Assembly: GCA_016713425.1 (NCBI GenBank)
Contig: JADJPE010000005.1
Coordinates: 6,422,501 to 6,486,500, forward strand
Direction: 5' to 3'
DNA: 64,000 nt
DNA from: Deltaproteobacteria bacterium
GTDB taxonomy: Bacteria; Myxococcota; Kuafuiibacteriia; Kuafuiibacteriales; Kuafuiibacteriaceae
Position numbers and translations under genes: made by a program. Below the pieces are notes generated by a model, which was not told the origin of the DNA, ran no database searches, and worked only from the letters and a program-made list of their open reading frames with translations. Shown here in pieces: positions 27,537 to 38,200 of this stretch (its first letter is position 1; the number at the start of each line of letters is the position of its first letter).

Positions 27537-28451
27537 ATGCCAACCGACAAGACCCCCACCGACCACACGCAGGCGCCCGCCACCTGGCAACCGACCGAAC
27601 CCAGCCCCGGCTGCGTGAGCCCACAAGATATTGATATTGAGAACCTAGCGAGCTTGCGATTCGCAATCCTTGGGGTCGGCAATATGGGGCTCGCCTTGAT
27701 GCGGGGCCTGCTCGACGCCGGCCTTCCCGCCGAGCACATGCACATCTACGACGTGCGTCCCGACCACGTGCGGATGCTCGAAACCAAACACGGCGTGCGC
27801 GCCGCCGAGTCGAGCCAAGCGTGTGTCGCGGGCTCAGACATTGTGCTCATCGCCGTGAAGCCTCAGGTCTTTGCATCCGTGGCCGCCGAAATCCAAGGCC
27901 ATGTGGAAGATGCGCTGATCATCTCCATCGCCGCGGGGATCCGAATCGAGAAGATCGAGCACGCGTTGAAAACGTCCCGCGTCATCCGGGCCATGCCGAA
28001 CACACCGGCCTTGATCGGCCAAGGCGCAACCGCACTCGCCGCGACCGCCACGGCCACGTCCGAAGATGTGGCGCGGGCAGAGCAGATCTTTCGTCTTGTC
28101 GGCCCGGTGGTCGCGACGATGGACGAACGACTTCTCGACGCCGTGACCGGCCTTTCCGGGAGTGGACCCGCCTACGTCTTCGTCATCGTCGAAGCGCTCG
28201 CAGATGCCGGCGTAAACGTCGGGTTGCCGCGCAGCACCGCAACCGAGTTCGCGGTGCAAACGATTCTCGGCGCGGCGTCCATGTTGAAGGAAACCGGCGC
28301 CCATCCGGCACAGCTCAAAGACCAAGTCGCATCCCCCGGAGGCACCACGATTGCGGGCTTGGCGGCGCTCGAGGATGGAGGCCTTCGCGGGACCCTTATC
28401 CGCGCCGTCGAGGCGGCGACCCAACGATCCGTCCTCCTCGGCCGGAGCTAG
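27537..28451 (+). CDS. proC: Pyrroline-5-carboxylate reductase
   Basis: About 304 residues from the ATG at 27537. It reduces pyrroline-5-carboxylate to proline with NAD(P)H. The Rossmann motif FAILGVGNMGLALMRGL is near residue 40, later than usual because of a ~35-residue Pro/Thr-rich N-terminal extension. IAVKPQVFASV, RAMPNTPALIGQGATAL, VTGLSGSGPAYVFVI and ASPGGTTIAGL are all conserved. It is divergent from maf; proC, yggS and yggU often cluster, and here proC has the opposite orientation. A 20-bp duplication covers its stop codon. Confidence 0.93.
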   Translation: MPTDKTPTDHTQAPATWQPTEPSPGCVSPQDIDIENLASLRFAILGVGNMGLALMRGLLDAGLPAEHMHIYDVRPDHVRMLETKHGVRAAESSQACVAGSDIVLIAVKPQVFASVAAEIQGHVEDALIISIAAGIRIEKIEHALKTSRVIRAMPNTPALIGQGATALAATATATSEDVARAEQIFRLVGPVVATMDERLLDAVTGLSGSGPAYVFVIVEALADAGVNVGLPRSTATEFAVQTILGAASMLKETGAHPAQLKDQVASPGGTTIAGLAALEDGGLRGTLIRAVEAATQRSVLLGRS

Positions 28452-28471
28452 ATTTCCTCGGCCGGAGCTAG
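28435..28471. repeat. 20-bp duplication including the proC stop codon
   Basis: The 17-bp block tcctcggccggagctag occurs at 28435-28451 (ending in the proC TAG) and again at 28455-28471, so the stop codon is present twice. Confidence 0.93.
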
Positions 28472-28622
28472 GTTGAATGCACCCAACGGAATGCCGCCAA
28501 GCCCGTCGGTCTTGAGCTGGGCGCGCGGAACCGGTTCAGACCGAGCCAAGACCGCGCCGAAGACACCTGCCGTTTCGGATTGTCGGGGTTCCTCACCCGA
28601 TGTTAGGCCGAAACGCCAACAT

Positions 28623-30893
28623 ATGCTGAGCCCAAACCCAACGCCGAACACAGGCAACGCGACCACGACCACGACCACCGAACAGCCACACGTTCCACCC
28701 GGGCGCGCGCGAGAAGACAAACACGCCCGCCCCAAAGCTGCGCGGCTGAGCTTCATCGTGGGATCGTGCCTTCTCACCCTCGCGGCGTGCAAACAAACAC
28801 CGCCCGGCTCGCAGGGTTCGGGCGAAGGGCCCGGCTCGACGGCGACATCGATCACGCACGACGTTTTCAACCGCGTGAAACGCCTCGACTTCAACCAGAC
28901 CGCGACCCTGCTCAATGTCCCCATCTTCTGGCGCGAAGATGCGAACGAGAACGGTATTCTCGAGCCGGCGGAGCTGGCGGTGATCTGGGGATTCGGAACG
29001 CCGCGCGCCGTCTTCGTGGCCGGTGATCACTTCACGCCCGAGTTCGCGAGCGCTTACGCGGCGATCGAAGCCAAGCTTGCATCCAACGCGCGCGACGACA
29101 ACGGCCGGACCGACGCCGACGCAGCCCACGCCAACGCCAACGCCAAAGCCAACGCCACAGATGACGCAGCCGTCGCCAAAGCCACAGCTAACGCAGCCGA
29201 CGCCAAAGCCACGGGAGACCATGCATCCGCCGATGTCGAGACGGAGAGACGACAGCTGGTCGAGCAGGAGCTCAACCAAGGGCGCACGACCCTCGTGTAC
29301 AGCGACTTTCAGGACGCCTCACCTGAAGACAAGCGCATCGTCCGTGCCGTCCTCGAGGCCGCCGCCATCATCGAACGCATCTTTGCACGCCAAAACGGGG
29401 TCACAGAGCTGGGCGCCCAGATTCCGCCCGACGATCTAAGCAGCAGGATGCTCTTCTTTCGCAACCAAGGCCCGTGGTGCGTCGCGCCAAAGACAGAGTC
29501 CAGTCCTCGCTGCAACGCGCTGTCGACCTTTCCGGCGAAGCGATCGGGACTCTATCCGCTCGCGCTCCAAGAGGATTCCAAGTTCTGCGAGGCCCTCGCG
29601 GGGCGCAAGAACGCCGATGCACTCTTCGATCCCTTCGTGGTCGTCGAGCAGCGAGGCGACGACCTCGTCCCCGTACCCTACACCGAAGCCTACGCCGCCG
29701 ACATGAAAGCTGTGAGCGACAAGCTCATCGAGGCGAGCCAGGCCACCGGGGACGGAGAAGAAGCCTTCCATGCGTATCTCGTGGCCGCCGCGCAGGCATT
29801 CCTCGACAACAACTGGCCATCCGCTGACGAGGCCTGGGCCGCAATGAGCGCCACGAACTCCAAATGGTACCTCCGTATCGGTCCGGATGAAGTCTACTTC
29901 GAGCCGTGCAGCCGCAAAGGGGGCTTCCACGTGAGCTTCGCCCGCATCAATCGCGACTCTCTCAAGTGGCAAGAAAAACTGGATCCATCGAAGAGCGACA
30001 TGGAGGCGGCCATCACGATGGCCGCCGGCCGACCGTACAAGGCACGGAAGGTCGACTTCAAACTCCCGGACTTCATCGACATCATCGTGAACGCAGGCGA
30101 CTCACGCGCCGCGCACGGCGGTACAATCGGCCAGAGTCTTCCCAACTGGGGCCCGGTGGCGAACGAAGGTCGAGGGCGCACGGTCGCCATGACCAACCTC
30201 TACACCGACCACGACAGCCTCAGTGCGCTCAAGGAGCAGGCGGCGTCTTTGCTTTGTGAAGCGACGATGGCCACGTTCACCACCGATCCGGAACCGCAAC
30301 TCTTGAGCACGGTCCTGCACGAGGCGGCGCACAACCTCGGTCCATCACACCAGTACAAAGTTGCGGGTAAGACAGCGAGCCAGATCTTCGGCGGACCTCT
30401 CGCAAGCACGCTGGAAGAGCTCAAGGCCCAAACGGCCGCGCTCTTCTTCATCGACTGGCTAAGAGGGCGGCAGCTCATCGACGAGACCATGGCGATTCAA
30501 GCCCACACTCGAGACCTCGTGTGGGCCTTCGGACACATCGCCCAGGGCATGTACACGGCCACGCATGAGCCGAAGAACTACAGCCAACTGGCGGCCATTC
30601 AGCTCGGATTTCTCTCGACCCAAGGTGCGATTGAGTGGAAGGCGAAGGCCACGGCGGCGAACGGTACCGACCCCGGGTGCTTTGAGATTCGTCGGGAAAA
30701 ATTCGCGGGCGCTGTCAAGCAGATGATGTCGGTCGTCGGCGGCATCAAGGCGCGCGGAGACAAGCGGAAGGCGAAATCCTTGATCGACCAGTTCGTCGAT
30801 ACCAAAGGCACACACGCACAGCGAATGAACGTCATCCGCGAACGCTGGCTACGCTCGCCTAAATCGAGTTTCGTCTACACCGTCGACCTCTAG
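28623..30893 (+). CDS. Lipoprotein with zincin motif, M49-like
   Basis: About 756 residues from the ATG at 28623 (in-frame starts up to 150 bases earlier exist). A long n-region precedes a lipobox segment FIVGSCLLTLAAC, so the protein is probably lipid-anchored. An Ala/Asn/Lys/Asp low-complexity tract lies near residues 165-200. The key block is VLHEAAHNLGPSH near residue 566, an HExxH zinc motif, followed about 30 residues later by TLEELKAQTAALFF. A downstream Glu in an EExxA-type helix is the arrangement of gluzincins such as M49 peptidases, though M49 itself has a six-residue HExxxH. The HExxHxxGxxH spacing would also suit metzincins. I favour an M49-related carboxy-end over a true metzincin, with low certainty. 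Confidence 0.68.
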   Translation: MLSPNPTPNTGNATTTTTTEQPHVPPGRAREDKHARPKAARLSFIVGSCLLTLAACKQTPPGSQGSGEGPGSTATSITHDVFNRVKRLDFNQTATLLNVPIFWREDANENGILEPAELAVIWGFGTPRAVFVAGDHFTPEFASAYAAIEAKLASNARDDNGRTDADAAHANANAKANATDDAAVAKATANAADAKATGDHASADVETERRQLVEQELNQGRTTLVYSDFQDASPEDKRIVRAVLEAAAIIERIFARQNGVTELGAQIPPDDLSSRMLFFRNQGPWCVAPKTESSPRCNALSTFPAKRSGLYPLALQEDSKFCEALAGRKNADALFDPFVVVEQRGDDLVPVPYTEAYAADMKAVSDKLIEASQATGDGEEAFHAYLVAAAQAFLDNNWPSADEAWAAMSATNSKWYLRIGPDEVYFEPCSRKGGFHVSFARINRDSLKWQEKLDPSKSDMEAAITMAAGRPYKARKVDFKLPDFIDIIVNAGDSRAAHGGTIGQSLPNWGPVANEGRGRTVAMTNLYTDHDSLSALKEQAASLLCEATMATFTTDPEPQLLSTVLHEAAHNLGPSHQYKVAGKTASQIFGGPLASTLEELKAQTAALFFIDWLRGRQLIDETMAIQAHTRDLVWAFGHIAQGMYTATHEPKNYSQLAAIQLGFLSTQGAIEWKAKATAANGTDPGCFEIRREKFAGAVKQMMSVVGGIKARGDKRKAKSLIDQFVDTKGTHAQRMNVIRERWLRSPKSSFVYTVDL
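29112..29216 (+). repeat. Ala/Asn/Lys low-complexity tract in the zincin lipoprotein
   Basis: Imperfect hexamers around gccaac and gccaaa encode Ala-Asn-Ala-Lys-type sequence. The tract lies in the N-terminal third of the lipoprotein. Confidence 0.75.
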
Positions 30894-30920
30894 TCCAAGA
30901 TCCCGTAACGTCGACGCACG

Positions 30921-31799
30921 GTGGACGCCCCAGACCGTCGTTTTTCGCGCCGGACCATGCTCGGACTGCTGTCGGCGGGCGCGATCGGCACCGCAATCGA
31001 CGGCTTTGGGCTCGAGCCGCGCTGGCTCGAGACGACGATGCACGACCACGTCATCCACGGCCTCCCGGCTCATCTCGAAGGTTATCTCATCGCCCAGCTC
31101 ACCGACGTCCATCTCGTCACGCTCCGGGACCTCCATACTGCGATCATCGAAGCCATCCGGACCCGGAACCCAAACCTCGTCCTTCTGACCGGCGACATCA
31201 TCGAGAGCCCAGGTGGGTTGACACCTCTTCGGACGTTTCTCGATGCGCTGCGCGCACCCGGACGAAGAATGATCGCGACCATCGGGAACTGGGAGCGCTG
31301 GGGCCAGGTCGACCTGTCGTCCCTCGCACGCACCTACAAAGAGGCGGGCGCGGCACTCCTCACCAACGATCGCCTCATGCTCGAATCGGACCTCGCGCTC
31401 GTCACGACCGACGACTCCGTCCTCGGCTTCGCAGATCTGAAGGCCGCCATGGAGCGAGGGCCGACCGCCCGACATCAGATCCTCGCAACCCATGCGCCCG
31501 GTCTTCTCGACACCGCGTCAGGTCTTCTCGACACCGCGCCCGGGATCGCACCCTCGTCCGCACACTCGGGAGCCACACCTCGTTTCGTTCTTAGTTTGGC
31601 CGGACACACGCACGGCGGTCAGATCCGTATGGGTCCCTACGCGCCCATCACACCGCCCGGAAGTGGTCCCTACGTCGCCGGTCGATACGACACCCCCTTC
31701 GGTCCGTTGTACGTCTCACGTGGGATCGGAACCAGCGTTATCCCGGCCCGCTTCTTCTGTCGTCCAGAACTCGCGTTCTTCCGGCTCTGCGTCGCCTAG
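30921..31799 (+). CDS. Tat-exported metallophosphoesterase
   Basis: This 292-residue calcineurin-like phosphoesterase resembles the YkuE type. The N-terminus RRFSRRTMLGLLSAGAIG is a twin-arginine signal. Metal-site motifs are QLTDVHL near residue 58, LLTGDII near 90, GNWERWG near 121, ATHAPG near 190 and GHTHGGQ near 227. In most relatives the third motif is GNHD/E; here the His is Trp, which would remove a catalytic residue or reflect a subfamily variant. A short GLLDTA duplication follows the ATHAP motif. The start seems to be GTG with no clear ribosome-binding site, 27 bases after the previous stop, so co-transcription is likely. Confidence 0.85.
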   Translation: MDAPDRRFSRRTMLGLLSAGAIGTAIDGFGLEPRWLETTMHDHVIHGLPAHLEGYLIAQLTDVHLVTLRDLHTAIIEAIRTRNPNLVLLTGDIIESPGGLTPLRTFLDALRAPGRRMIATIGNWERWGQVDLSSLARTYKEAGAALLTNDRLMLESDLALVTTDDSVLGFADLKAAMERGPTARHQILATHAPGLLDTASGLLDTAPGIAPSSAHSGATPRFVLSLAGHTHGGQIRMGPYAPITPPGSGPYVAGRYDTPFGPLYVSRGIGTSVIPARFFCRPELAFFRLCVA

Positions 31800-31910
31800 G
31801 TGTGCGAACCGCGCGATAGTTCCTCCGTGGTCAGGAGCGCAAAGAAGCGTTCCACCAGGTTCAGCCACGAGGCGTAGGTCGGTGTGAAGTGGAGGTAGAA
31901 GTTACACGGA
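31799..31910 (-). pseudogene. IS630-family transposase internal fragment
   Basis: A minus-strand frame reads FYLHFTPTYASWLNLVERFFALLT and then TEELSRGSHT before a stop. This matches the conserved segment of IS630 transposases near the last catalytic Glu (commonly HFTPTSASWLNQVE). No start, no N-terminal half and no C-terminal tail are present. It lies against older transposase debris in another frame. Confidence 0.75.
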
Positions 31911-31949
31911 CGCAACATCGAGCGCTGCGGCAAGCGGCCCCGCGATCGC

Positions 31950-32115
31950 GCCAAGCGGCGAGGCGTAGCCTCCCCAAGGCGCGTTTGTCCACAGGTAACC
32001 GCATGAGCTGATACGACGCGCGCCCCTTGATCACCTGCATCACGCGACTCGGTGCCTGAGTTGGCCGCAGACTCAACAAGAAGGGGGGCATATGATCGGG
32101 CCCGGGCTCTAGAAC
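31950..32115 (-). pseudogene. IS200/REP-associated (Y1) transposase fragment
   Basis: The minus-strand frame reads PDHMPPFLLSLRPTQAPSRV and continues MQVIKGRASYQLMRL. It resembles the histidine-hydrophobic-histidine and KGRSS region of IS200-type TnpA (PDHVHLLLSLPP...LKGRSS), with the HxH motif already damaged. It is fused out of frame to the IS630 fragment, so it is a composite relic. Confidence 0.55.
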
Positions 32116-32218
32116 GCGATGTTGATCGGGCCGATTCCGCGCTCTGGGATGTCGTCCTTGGTGGCCAGAATGATGCCAGCATCGCCAACCTAGAGGCTGC
32201 GGGCGAGTGAGCCTCGGG

Positions 32219-35200
32219 TCATTGGCCCGCGATAAGGACCTGCGTCCCCCACCATGCGGGATGCGGATATTGCTCGCGGACGGTGCGCTGGGCCGTTCTA
32301 AGTGCGTCCACGACGTTCTCATGGCGCGCGGCACGGTAAAAATGCTTCATCACCAGCGATGCCGCGAGGTCGTGCACGTGCATCGTGGCCGCCAACACAT
32401 TCCGAGCGCCCGCGAATCTGAAGCTCTGGGCAAGCGACAGCACCTCGTCGCCACCCCCGAGCGCGATCTGGCCTATGTCGCTCGGTGACGCCGACGACCA
32501 ACAGGACGAGAGCACGACCAAAGAAAGACGGCCCCGGACTCTCGAGACATCGAGCGCCGTCACGACGCCATCGCTCACATGGAGCTCGGCGCCCAAGAGA
32601 TCGGCCACACCGGCCGCGCCGAACGCGACCGCCTCGCGGCCATCCTCGTCTCGGGCCTCGCCTACGCCGCTGCTCGCGGGTCCGTTTGCGCCACCCTGCG
32701 CGCGACCCCCTGCGCTCATGCCGACGCCCGCGCCCGCGCCCTCCCCCGAAGCGCGCGCCATCAGGCTGTGCCCCGCGAAATGAAGCACACCGGAGGTCGT
32801 CGCCAGCTTGCCGAGAAAACGAGACTTCGACACCGCGTCGCCAAGCCAGACCTCTGTCTGGGGAAGATCCTCGCGGATGACTTCGACCTCCTTGCGCGCG
32901 AAGGGAAGCGGGCGATCGATCGATCCGGCCGCCTCGATCGCGGCCCCAAACGCTTCGATCGGCATCGTTTGCAGTGGACCAAGCGGTGACACCAAAGCAG
33001 TCACGGCCGTGGCCGGCGTCGTCGCGACCGCAAGCGCCAGGTGGTCGACGACAAGGTCGCGCGACGACGAGCCACTGGGCCACGGGAGCGCCGCAAACGC
33101 CACATAGCGAAGCGCCTTATGCGGCAGAATCACCAAGTGCGCCTTGCCGACGAGCCGATCGCGCATCGGCGCGAGAAGGAATCGTCCCAAATCATCGCTG
33201 ACCCGGGTCAGGTCGGCACGCGAACCAAGAAGCGCTACGTATCGTTCGATCGTCGACCAGACGAACGAGGAAGGAATGCGTTCTCGCGCGACGCGAAGGC
33301 CCTCGCGTTCGAGAAAGAAAAGCACAGTCTCATCGCGCGTCACGCGATACATCAGGATCGCACCATCGTCCGGCAACACCGACATCGCCTCTTTGGGATC
33401 GATCTCTGAAAACATCGAAGCCACATCGGCATCGACCGCCTCGAGCTCGCTCAGGGCTGCGGTCGCCGTCGTCGCCGAGGACGACTCGCGGATGGCGCGA
33501 ATCAGCCCGGGCGTCTTCGAACTCGAGAATGAGATGCGAGGGTCGTCGAGGACCTCACTGTCCTCGAGCCGTCGGGCCGTATCCGCGATCGCGAACGCTT
33601 CTTCCGTTCGACCCTGGTCGAGCAGCAAGAGCATCAAGTCATCGAACGCCGAATAGCGATGAGGGCCGGACGCCGATGACGATGCGCGGCCGGTCAAGGT
33701 GCGCGCGATCGCCACCGCACGCCGAAGATGTGTCTCGGCCGCGTCCACTCGATCCGCGTCGACATCCATCACCCCAAGCGCGTGGTGGATTCGCCACAAC
33801 AGCTCCTTGACATTGAGTCGCTCGGCCAGCGGCTGCGCCTCCAAGAACATGCGTTGTGCGTCATCGCGCCGCCCTTCCCGAAGCGCGAGATCCGCCAAGG
33901 CAAAGCGGGCCCGCAGTTCATTGTTTGCGTCGTTCGAGGCCTGTGCATACTCGAGCCCCTGTTCGAGCGCCCGCCGAGCGCCTTCGAAGTCTCCGCGCTC
34001 CGTCAACGCCTCTCCCAGATTCCGGAGATCATAGGCAAGCGCGTAGCGGGCCTTCAGCCCGCGATCGATCGCTTGCGCCCGTTCGAACGCCGCAATCGCC
34101 TCGTCCACCCGGCCAAACTCGAGATACAGCCGTCCCAAGTTGTTGTGTTGAGTCGCGATCTCCGGGTCGTCGTTGGTTCGCTCGGCGATGGCGAGCGCGC
34201 GGGAAAGATAGCGCTTGGACGATTCGAAGCTTCGCTGACTCATGGCCAAGAGCCCACAAACCGACAGCCCAAAGATCTTGCGCTTCCGCACAGCGCGGTT
34301 GTTCTTCTGTGCTTCATCGGCGGCCGCCCGATTCTTCGCCGGATTCGCCAGCGCTTGCTTGTAGGCCGCGAGCAAACGGTCGGCCACCGACAGGCTCTCA
34401 TCACAAAGATTTTGCCCCGTTCGGTAGTCACCGCGATACCAGGCGATGTTTGCCGCTTCGATCACCGACGACAGCTCGAGGACCGGGCGTTTCATCGCGA
34501 GGGCGCGCACGCGGGCATCTTCCGCGTACCGGCGCGCGTCCTCGAAGGCACCTCGGCGACGGGCCGCGTGCGCCATTTCAAGGGTCAGCTCGATCCGATC
34601 GTCCTCATCTTGCGCATAGCGAAGTGCCCGCTCAAAGGCGCCTTGTGCCTTGACGGGATCACTCAACGACTCGAGATAGACGGTGCCGACCTGACGCAGC
34701 GCGACCGTCGCGTCTTTCGGTGGGGTGCCTCGCGCCATGCGTCCCGTTCGCTCGAAGAGCGCGATCGATCGCTCGAAGTACGCCGCCGAGCTCTTGAAAT
34801 CTAAGATCGTCCGTTTGTGCTGGGCATAGCGGCAGTACGCCGCGGCGAGCTCGACCTGATCATCCATCGTCTCAAACATCTCGAATCCGCTCGCGAACTG
34901 CGCCTCGGCGAGCGCGGTGTCGCCCGCCCGGCTCGCAATCATCGCCAGATCGATCGTTTCCTTCGCGATCAGTCGATCCGCCTCCCGTTTCCCCGCGCCT
35001 TTCTCGCCCTCTGCTTCGCGTTCGAGGAGCCGAAGGTACTCGCGCTGCCGATCGACCGCCCAGTCTTCTCTCGGTGGCGTCATGCGATAGATGAGGGCAT
35101 CGACCAGAAGATCGTAAGCAACGTGAAGATACTTCTTCGACTCCGCCTCGAGCTGAAGCTGAATCCAACGCGCCAAGGCCGCCACCAACGTTTCGCCCGG

Positions 35201-38200
35201 CGCGCCGCTCGACGCGAGATGCTGCCAGGCCAGCGTCGCTGCCGGGAGCTGTTCCTTCGCAAAGGCCTCTGTCTCGGCCGCATTCAAACCGGCGGATCCG
35301 AGCAAGAACGCCAAGTCCGCCCCCGGCGCGACCGCGCGGACTTCGGCGATCGCGCGCCGCAGGGCTTCGGCGGGTCGTTCCTCATCGAGCAGACGCAGGA
35401 ACGTATCGACGAGTCGGCGACGCGGCGCGGGAGGTATCGAGGCGGGCACGATCAGCGTCGTGGCATAGCCGCGCTCGACAAGCGCGCTGTCGAGACGGAG
35501 CAAAGCCGCCTCGTCGAACGGTCCGCGAACTCCCCCCCCAGGCATCGCCGAACTCACGTTCGCCAGAACAAGAACCTTGGCCCGAACCCGCAACGCGCCC
35601 AGCGGGAGCTCACGAAGATAGGCACCCAAAACCTCGTCGCGGCGACGTCCGTCAATGCCCTTCTCGACCGTCACCTCATCAGAGAGCCAAGCGCCTTCGC
35701 CCTCGCCCTCGCCCTCGTCCTCGCCCTCGTCTTCGCGCGGGTCTTCGCCCCCGCCTCCACGACGAACCACGTCGCTTTCCGCGCGACGTCCCGCGCCACG
35801 ACTCATACCTGCCGCCACATGACCGCCGCCTTCGCCATCGCGGAACGAATCTTCGCCTCGCGACGAGGCGAAATCGATCACGCTTCTCTCCGGCGCGCTG
35901 GGCTCAACGTCGACGGGCGCCTCGACGATGAGCACGCGCTTCGCATCGTGCGCAAGGACCTCCCCCAGGGGGCGGTCGCTCAGGTTCCGAGGCATCGCCC
36001 CATCCGCGAGCTCCTCGGGCTTCGAGCCTTGCCTATACGCAAGCACCGCAGCCTCGTCCAGGTACGCGTCACCCTCGCGTCCCTCGCGTCCCTCGCGAGC
36101 GTCGCCTGCCTCGCGTCCTCCGTCACCGCCTATAACCGCGACGCCTCGTACACCTACGATCTGGCGTTGTCGCGCATGCTCGAGCTGGCTCGGCGCGCTG
36201 AGGTGAACGAGTGCCGGCCCACCCTCCTCGGAGACAAGGATCTGTGGAATAGGCCCACCGATGAGGGCACTGCAGGCGATGAGGGTCTCTTTCGTTTTCA
36301 GCGCTTCGGCGAGAGGACCGAAGAGTGCCGCTCGAAGGTGTGAGGCCAGCGAAGCATCAAAGCGACCGGCGCCCAGCTCGACCTTGAAGCGCGAAAGCGC
36401 GTCGATGATCTCAGAGGCTTCGAAGTCGGTCGCATAGTGCACGAGTTGGGTTTCTGCTTCGGGCGAACCATCGACCCAGAAGAGATGGAGCTTCCCGCCG
36501 ACCGGAGCGGGAACCCACATGGCCTCATGCTCCCGGAGCTCGGCCGCCACGAAGTCGAAATCTTGGGGTTCGGCAAACAGACGCAACTTGGCCGAGGCCG
36601 ACAGCTCGAGACCCTCGAGCGCTCCGCGCTCAAGCGCCGCGGCGCGCGCCGAAAGGTGCGCGCGGCGGTTGTCTTGCTCAACCAAGGGCGTGCGCGCATC
36701 GATGGCAACGACGTCTCTCCGCGCAACATCGAAAGCCTTGAAGCGCGCCGCGACCTCACGCGAGGCCTTCTGCACTCGAGGGTCGTCGGGGCGATCGATC
36801 TCGATCGGACGGCTCTCGGCCAGTGCGCGGAGCATCTGCTGGTCGATCGCGGTGAAGGCAGAAACAAGGTCGTCGCGCGCGAGCGCGTCGGCCGCGATGC
36901 CGTCGAGCCATGTCTGGGCACTCGACGGCACGCCCCAGCCCGCTCGTGGGCTCCCGAGTCGGAAAGGCAGGACGCCCCGCGCGAGCGCACCAGCACCAGC
37001 ACCAGCACTGGCACTGGCACCAGCACCTCCGCCGGCTCGGCTCGCCTCGAGCACAACGACTTGCGCGAGCTCAGGCTCACCGTGGGCAAGCGCGATCCGC
37101 TCAGCCGCCACAACGTACGCCCTGAGCACAGCGTCGGAGCGGTCGCCCAGGATCCGGCTGGTCAGCCAGAGACCGTGGAGTCCGAGCACGACGACGCGCG
37201 AACCCAGCCCATAGGGTGCAACCGCCGCTTCGCGCACCGCCTGCTCGAAATGCGCTCGCGCATGCACGAGATCCGCGACCCCCCGATCGAGGGCGCGCAC
37301 GAGATCTGACACGCCACGAACGCCGAGCCCCACGGTCCTACCGCCGACGGCAACGCCGTCCTCAACCGCACTCAAGGCGAGCAAGCCGCGTGCAAGCCAA
37401 AGACGGCCCCGCACCGCCGCCGCCTCATGCGCATCCCCCGCAAGAAGGGGTCGCCCAAGGGCAACGCTCGCCGTGCGTGCGATGGCAGTTGTCGTCGAAA
37501 GTGTTCCGGGTACGTTCTGAACCCAGACTTGGTACGCGGGAGGCTCCGCGGTGGTCGACCCCTCGACCAGAAGTCGGCTCGAACGATCGATCCGGCTCAA
37601 GCCGTCGACGAGCGCCGCATCGAGCGTCATCAGCGCGCGGTCATCATTCGCCGCGACGGCGCGTTTGGCGCGATCCGTCGTTCCTCGCTCGGTTCCTCGC
37701 TCGGCCCCGCGATCACCCGTCTCTGCGCCTTGCTTCACCGTGGGCGCAGCGTTCTTGCGTTCGTCTGCGTTCGCCTGCGCGTTGTCGCGCGCATCCGCGC
37801 CCTCGTCCACCTCCTCGGAGGCCGACTCGGCGGCGTTGTTGTCGACGTTTTCGTCCGCGTCCGAAACCTCGCTCACGTTCCACAAGGCGGCCTTCTCGCG
37901 TGTCGCAGGTGAAGACAGCACGAAGAGCTCCGCGCGCAGCGCTCGAATCCGCGCAAGATCCGACGTCAGCGCCTGGCGACTCCCAACGAAGGCGTCAGCA
38001 CGCGTCGCCTCGTCGATCTCCTGCTCGAGCGCATGCAGCAAGCGGAGAGCCCGGTCGGCCTCGCCGCGTACGAAGGCTCGCCGAACGCGTTTGGTCACCA
38101 GCCCGTAGCGCTCGCGCAGCATGTTTCGAACCACGGGGTCTCGGGGAACGACCAGAAGACGCCGGGGGCTATCTTCGATGAGGGTCTTCGTAAGCAAGAT

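Noticed and set aside
34817..36343. 508-codon plus-strand open frame inside the giant lipoprotein gene
   Set aside because: Arg-rich, no known motif, wholly antisense to a continuous TPR/CHAT gene.
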